Shown here in pieces: positions 36,662-40,335 of a stretch of 40,335 bases of DNA. The notes below the pieces were generated by a model. The model was given only the letters and a program-made list of their open reading frames with translations, was not told where the DNA came from and made no database searches. Each line of letters begins with the position of its first letter. Positions within the stretch are counted from its first letter, which is position 1. Position numbers and translations under genes: made by a program. The DNA lies in NCBI GenBank assembly GCA_009911355.1, contig QXXE01000035.1, positions 1 to 40,335 on the forward strand. Reading direction: 5' to 3'. The stretch is from Clostridiaceae bacterium. GTDB taxonomy: Bacteria > Bacillota > Clostridia > Oscillospirales > Butyricicoccaceae.

Positions 36662-37945
36662 CTACGTTTGCTTTTTGCCGATTTCCGCGGCTTTCCCTGC
36701 CTGCTTTTCAGGAAGCGGTTTCCGTTCCAGTGTAAGCGGGTCAATAAAGCCCAGATCGAAATAGTCGGCGGTCTGGTCGGAGAGGTGCTTATTCCGCAGG
36801 GAGCGGCTGACCAGGCCGGAAATCAGCGCATAGAACATTGCGAACAACGGCACGCCGACAACCATGCCGACAAACCCGAAGATTCCGCCGAAGACCAGGA
36901 TCGAGAACATCACCCAGAAGGGCGACAGCCCGGTCGAGTCGCCGAGGATCTTGGGCCCCAGGATGTTGCCGTCAAACTGCTGCAAAACGAGGATGAACAG
37001 CACGAAATACAGGCAGCGGAGGGGCTGCTGGAAGTCGGCCATCAGGACGAGCAGCGCAGACGGGATCGCGCCGATAAACGGCCCGAAAAAGGGGATGATG
37101 TTGGTAACGCCGATGATGACCGCAATCAGCATCGGGTAGGGGAGGTCGAGGATGCTCAGGCCGACAAAGCAGATCACCCCGATAATCAGCGAATCCAGCA
37201 GCTTGCCGGAAATGAAGCCGCCGAACACGCTGTGGGTAAAGCGGAGGTTGTCGACGACAAGGTTCGCCTTTTTGACAGGGAGGAACGCATAGACCAGCTT
37301 TTTCCCCTGCGCACAGAACAAATCCTTGCTGCACAGGACGTAAATCACGATAATCATACCGATCAGGAAATCTTTTATCGCGGTAACGGTCGACAGGAAG
37401 CCGCTCGTCAGGGACAGCAGCTGGGGAAGCACGAACCTGCTGACAAAATCGCTCAGCTGCGAAACAGCCTGGTCAAACGCCTGATTAAAATTGTTTTCCA
37501 GGATGGGGTTAAATTGCAGCAGATCGGTAATCATCTGCTGAAGGTTCGTGGAATAGGACGCCATTGACTGCATCAGCTCGATCAGGCTGTATATGCTGAC
37601 GATCAGCTGGGGCATGATGAGCGACAGCAGTATCCCGACAACCAGCACGCCTTCGGCAACGGTGATAATGCTTGCAAACAGGCGGATCTGGCCTTTTGCC
37701 TTGCCGGGGCTTTTGGCGTGGGCCAGCAGGCGCGGCTCCATCCAGCGCATGTTGAAATTGAAAACCGGAAGCAGCAGGTAAGCAATCGCAAAGCCCCAGA
37801 TGAAGGGCATCAGGATGCTGACCAGCGTCCGCGCCGCCCCCAGAAGGGAACGGAAATTGAACAGCACAAACCACAGCAGCAGGCTTGCGGCGATGACACA
37901 GAAGGCGGTGAGCCCCCATAGGAAATAGTTGGTTTTATGTTTCAT
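36662..37945 (-). CDS. AI-2E/PerM-family membrane transporter
   Basis: A 427-residue membrane protein with about seven to eight TM segments. Family signatures: IWGFAIAYLLLPVFNFNMRW near the start, GFISGKLLDSLIIGVICFVG, YPMLIAVIIGVTNIIPFFGP, GAIPSALLVLMADF, FILVLQQFDGNILGPKILG and GIFGFVGMVVGVPLFAMF. The family includes AI-2 and Na+/H+-type exporters, so the cargo is not known. The start is preceded by GGAG. It is probably the last gene of a minus-strand operon starting at 39902. Confidence 0.92.
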   Translation of the reverse strand: MKHKTNYFLWGLTAFCVIAASLLLWFVLFNFRSLLGAARTLVSILMPFIWGFAIAYLLLPVFNFNMRWMEPRLLAHAKSPGKAKGQIRLFASIITVAEGVLVVGILLSLIMPQLIVSIYSLIELMQSMASYSTNLQQMITDLLQFNPILENNFNQAFDQAVSQLSDFVSRFVLPQLLSLTSGFLSTVTAIKDFLIGMIIVIYVLCSKDLFCAQGKKLVYAFLPVKKANLVVDNLRFTHSVFGGFISGKLLDSLIIGVICFVGLSILDLPYPMLIAVIIGVTNIIPFFGPFIGAIPSALLVLMADFQQPLRCLYFVLFILVLQQFDGNILGPKILGDSTGLSPFWVMFSILVFGGIFGFVGMVVGVPLFAMFYALISGLVSRSLRNKHLSDQTADYFDLGFIDPLTLERKPLPEKQAGKAAEIGKKQT

Positions 37946-38006
37946 ACTGGCTCCGTCAGATGGGAAATCGGTTTGTCAAAGGACTGCGGGAAGCAGGGGC
38001 GCAGGT

Positions 38007-38507
38007 TCATTCGTTGTCCTTGAAAAAAATGCGGTAAATCAGATAAATATACCCGCAAAGAAACATGGCAAAAAAGACAGGGCGGAATTTTTCGGTCAGC
38101 TTAGAGAATTTCGCAGCCAGCCATGCGCCGAGCCAAAGCCCGAACGAGACCAGCACAATTTTAAACACGGCAATGTCAAACAGCGAGAAACCGCGCATAC
38201 GCTCGGCAGCAAAGGACCAAAAATCACAGATATCGCCCTGTGCATCGCGGGCGAGGCTGCGCACAGCGGATTTTGCATTTTCCGCGAATGCTTCGGCGCG
38301 CGGGGCGTGCGCGGCGGCCGCCTGGGAGGCGCGGGATCGCGCTTCGCGGGCGTATTCGCCGGCAGCGGCGCGGGCCTGCTGCGCGTAGGAACCGGCAACG
38401 GCCTTGGCCTGCTGGGCGTAATCACCAGCAAGCTCGCGCGCGACCTGGGCTTTGGCCTTGAGTGCGTCGCGGTCAATGCTTTGGAGGGCGGTTAAATACT
38501 CTTTCAT
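38007..38507 (-). CDS. Amphipathic-repeat membrane protein (apolipoprotein-like)
   Basis: A 166-residue protein of no family I can name. After MKEYLTALQSIDRDALKAKA there are consecutive 11-residue repeats: YAQQAKAVAGS, YAQQARAAAGE and YAREARSRASQ, continuing Ala/Arg/Glu-rich to about residue 95. Such 11-mers form amphipathic helices as in apolipoproteins and LEA proteins. Two hydrophobic segments follow (IVLVSFGLWLGAWLAAKF and FFAMFLCGYIYLIYRIFF). The repeat part probably lies on a membrane surface. The start (38507) has GGAG 9 nt upstream and overlaps the exonuclease gene by 35 bp; an ATG 6 bp earlier is too close to the site. Confidence 0.75.
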   Translation of the reverse strand: MKEYLTALQSIDRDALKAKAQVARELAGDYAQQAKAVAGSYAQQARAAAGEYAREARSRASQAAAAHAPRAEAFAENAKSAVRSLARDAQGDICDFWSFAAERMRGFSLFDIAVFKIVLVSFGLWLGAWLAAKFSKLTEKFRPVFFAMFLCGYIYLIYRIFFKDNE

Positions 38508-39213
38508 GATCATTCTCTCCTTTTCCGGATGGTTTTTTAACGGACGGCGCTTTCCCGTCGGGGCCGCGTGCGGCTGACCTGCGGCGGGAGGGACGGCGGC
38601 GGCGCTCCTCGCGAGGGGGGCGCCCGGCTTCTTCGGCGGTCTGGCAGGGCGTGCCGCCCAGAACGCCGAGACGCATTTTGAGCTTCTGCGCGAGTTCAAC
38701 GGCATCGGCACAGCCGGACGCGCGGAGCGCTTCGAGCAGGATGAGCCCACAGGCGTGGGCGTCGCTCCCGGCCTTGTGATGCTCCAAGGTGATGCCAAGG
38801 GAATTTGCGACGGTATTCAAACGGTGGTTTTCCATCGCGGGCCAAACGGCCTGCGATACCTTTACGGTGCAGATATACTGGCATTCCGGGCAGGGAAGAT
38901 GGAAATAATCCAGGCAGGCGCGCAGCACGGCGGTATCAAAGGACGCGTTGTGGCAAACAAGGATGCTGCCTTCGATATCCTCGCGCAGATGCGACCAAAC
39001 CACATCAAAGGTCGGCTCATGGATCAAATCCTGACGGCGGATGCCGTGGATCCGGACGTTGCCCCAGTGGAATTTCCCAGCAGAGCTTGGCGGGCGGATC
39101 AGGTAATTTCCGCGTTTGACGAGCTCAAAATCCTCAAAAACAGACAAGCCGAGCGAGCAGGCGCTGACAAGGCTACCGTTGCCGACTTCAAAATCAATTG
39201 CGGCATACTTCAT
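38473..39213 (-). CDS. DEDDh 3'-5' exonuclease (DnaQ-like) with basic tail
   Basis: A 246-residue exonuclease of the DnaQ/epsilon superfamily. The catalytic motifs are complete: Exo I AAIDFEVG (D7, E9), Exo II HNASFDTAVL, Exo III HKAGSDAHACG. CP-C-rich sequence (LPCPECQYICT) lies between. After about residue 190 the protein becomes an Arg/Lys-rich disordered tail (EERRRRPSRRRS), likely binding nucleic acid. No polymerase partner is nearby, so a role in DNA repair or RNA trimming is open. Its ATG overlaps the DUF2461 stop (ATGA), implying translational coupling, and its 3' end overlaps the next gene. Confidence 0.9.
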   Translation of the reverse strand: MKYAAIDFEVGNGSLVSACSLGLSVFEDFELVKRGNYLIRPPSSAGKFHWGNVRIHGIRRQDLIHEPTFDVVWSHLREDIEGSILVCHNASFDTAVLRACLDYFHLPCPECQYICTVKVSQAVWPAMENHRLNTVANSLGITLEHHKAGSDAHACGLILLEALRASGCADAVELAQKLKMRLGVLGGTPCQTAEEAGRPPREERRRRPSRRRSAARGPDGKAPSVKKPSGKGENDHERVFNRPPKH

Positions 39214-39902
39214 CCGTCCGCACCGCTTTCAGCCGCCGCGTGGACGGCGCACAGGAAATGGTAAAAGGGGGCGATTGCCCGCAGGTCCTTCAGCATCCCG
39301 TCAACGAAAGTGCCCGCGAACAGCGGACCGAAATCGGTGCAGCTGTAGGAAAGCCCGATATTCTTCTTGTTCAGCCAGGGCTGGTATTCCGGTTTTGCGT
39401 CCGGAAACTTTGGGCGCTTGAATTCCTCGCCGTAGAGCTCAAATTTGCCGGAATGGCGCACCGCGTCAAAGGCATCCAGAAAGCGCTTATCCTCGCGGAG
39501 GACGAATTGGCGCAGGACGGCAAGTTCGGCGGGGTTTGCGCGGTAGTAGCCCGCGCCGTAGCCCCAGCTGTCCGGCATGACCTCAAAATAATAGCAGGGG
39601 CGCGCGTCATAGCCGTTTTTCGGGCGGCAGAAGGTGCACCATGCATGGTCGCGGTAGAGGGTCTTGTCACGGGTGTAGCGGGTGTCCCGGCGTACCCGTG
39701 AAATCATTTTGGAAGGTACCAGCACGAAAAGGGGGTCGATTTCCCGCATGGCGTCGCTGATCTCCAGGATCAGGTCGGCCATTGGCTGCTGGACAAGACG
39801 CTTGATGGCGTCTTTATGTTCGTCGTAAAACGGCTTGCTGTTTTGCAGGCGGTTTTCGATCAACAAATCCAGCCCTTCCGGGGAAAATCCGGAGAATGCC
39901 AA
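39210..39902 (-). CDS. DUF2461 family protein
   Basis: A 230-residue protein of the DUF2461 (TIGR02453) family, of unknown function. Features: GFSPEGLDLLIENRLQNSKP, PFYDEHKD, SRVRRDTRYTRDKTLYRDHA and YYFEVMPDSWGYGAGYY. The start codon is TTG at 39902 (MAFSGFSPEG) preceded by AAGGGTGA; an ATG just upstream is out of frame. It is the first gene of the 39902-to-36662 operon, followed by the exonuclease, the amphipathic-repeat protein and the AI-2E permease. Confidence 0.9.
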   Translation of the reverse strand: MAFSGFSPEGLDLLIENRLQNSKPFYDEHKDAIKRLVQQPMADLILEISDAMREIDPLFVLVPSKMISRVRRDTRYTRDKTLYRDHAWCTFCRPKNGYDARPCYYFEVMPDSWGYGAGYYRANPAELAVLRQFVLREDKRFLDAFDAVRHSGKFELYGEEFKRPKFPDAKPEYQPWLNKKNIGLSYSCTDFGPLFAGTFVDGMLKDLRAIAPFYHFLCAVHAAAESGADG

Positions 39903-39934
39903 TACATTTCACCCTTTCTTTCTCTGATATCTTT

Positions 39935-39963
39935 ATTGTAGCCTTTTTTTAAAAAAATGGCAA
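39935..39963 (-). promoter_or_regulatory. Promoter of the DUF2461 operon
   Basis: On the minus strand TTGCCA (39963-39958), a 17-bp spacer and TACAAT (39940-39935), about 33 bp before the TTG start. Confidence 0.6.
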
Positions 39964-40043
39964 GGGGAAAACGCAAAACCTTTTAAATCTTTCTGAGGAC
40001 AGCCAGCAGCAATTTTTGGGACTTTATGAGTGCAGGGAAGAGG

Positions 40044-40335
40044 CCGCCCGAACCCCACTGGCGACGTTCTGCCAGCGGGGTTCGGGCGGGAGAGCACTAT
40101 GGGAGGAAAGCACCCGTGCACAGCCGCAGGCCAGCCCAGCCCGCTGCCATAATGGCGGGCTGGGCCGTGGGGCGTGGAGGGAGGGCACGAGAGCTCCACG
40201 TCCCGCCCGCAGGCGAGGGAGATGCGTCAGCATCTCGGGGTTTGGGGTGAAACCCCAACGGGTGCAGGGCAGAGCCCTGCCGCCCGCCGCGTAGGCGCGG
40301 GGTGCAGGGGCAGAGCCCTGCCGCCCGCCGCGTAG
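40044..40335 (-). repeat. Composite palindromic repeat, locus F, cut by the window end
   Basis: From left to right: a 19-bp-arm hairpin with one mismatch (40044-40089), the hairpin GCCCAGCCCGC...GCGGGCTGGGC (about 40133-40164), a CCCGCCCGCAGGCG block (40202-40215), hairpins GAGATGC-GTCA-GCATCTC (40219-40236) and GGGGTTT...AAACCCC (40237-40256), and tandem dyad units (40261-40300 and 40301-40335) with GCAGGGC-AGA-GCCCTGC. On the minus strand this is the same module order as locus B, but with different central hairpins. The last unit runs off the window. Confidence 0.82.

Overview
The window is GC-rich (about 60% by eye), densely coded on both strands, and looks like a chromosomal segment of a Gram-positive gut anaerobe of the Clostridia, most likely Oscillospiraceae/Ruminococcaceae. 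The basis is the gene set: a DnaD-type protein next to a DnaI/DnaC-like helicase loader, a glmU-like gene followed by prs (the Bacillus/Clostridia order), DUF951, a YmdB-type phosphodiesterase, an S-layer-homology (SLH) protein, class A PBP, hybrid kinase and solute-binding lipoprotein, and strong AGGAGG ribosome sites. No rRNA, tRNA, CRISPR array, phage or transposase gene was seen. Both window ends lie inside repeats, so it may be a contig broken at repeats.

Layout. 1-4.3 kb: GH2 beta-galactosidase and a divergent AraC-family regulator. 4.3-10.8 kb: a hypothetical gene, a bifunctional class A PBP and a secreted NAGPA-SLH cell-surface protein. 10.9-13 kb, minus strand: dnaD-like gene and helicase loader overlapping by 4 bp. 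13-18.6 kb, plus strand: a GlmU-like acetyltransferase with a decayed nucleotidyltransferase half, prs, YmdB-type phosphodiesterase, a TIM-barrel-like protein and an alpha/beta hydrolase. 18.7-26 kb: small hypothetical protein, DUF554 membrane protein, then on the minus strand DUF951, a Gfo/Idh/MocA oxidoreductase, a DHFR/RibD-like reductase, an EF-G paralogue and a LacI-type regulator. 26-31 kb, plus strand: RNase R-type exonuclease and a GH13 glycogen-debranching enzyme. 31.5-35.4 kb, minus strand: hybrid histidine kinase translationally coupled to a solute-binding lipoprotein that carries an apparent frameshift. 35.7-39.9 kb, minus strand: a short YqeC-like gene, then a probable operon of DUF2461, a DEDDh exonuclease, an amphipathic-repeat membrane protein and an AI-2E-family permease.

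The most unusual material is between genes. A modular family of palindromic repeats occurs at six or more loci, with the order: tandem GC-rich dyad units, then a variable central hairpin, then a CGCCTGCGGGCGGGACG block. One central hairpin shows a compensatory base-pair change between copies. A 34-bp and a 59-bp tandem array that share a core each abut the stop codon of a minus-strand gene. Two related MITE-like elements with GAGCCTATCCCG ends are flanked by TAA, and one of them uses the TAA stop codon of the SLH gene as its left flank.

Functionally the window mixes housekeeping (replication initiation, PRPP and UDP-GlcNAc metabolism, RNA turnover, wall synthesis) with carbohydrate use (beta-galactosidase, glycogen debranching, oxidoreductase, AraC, LacI and a kinase/binding-protein sensor pair). 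All family calls come from reading motifs by eye; no database search was run.
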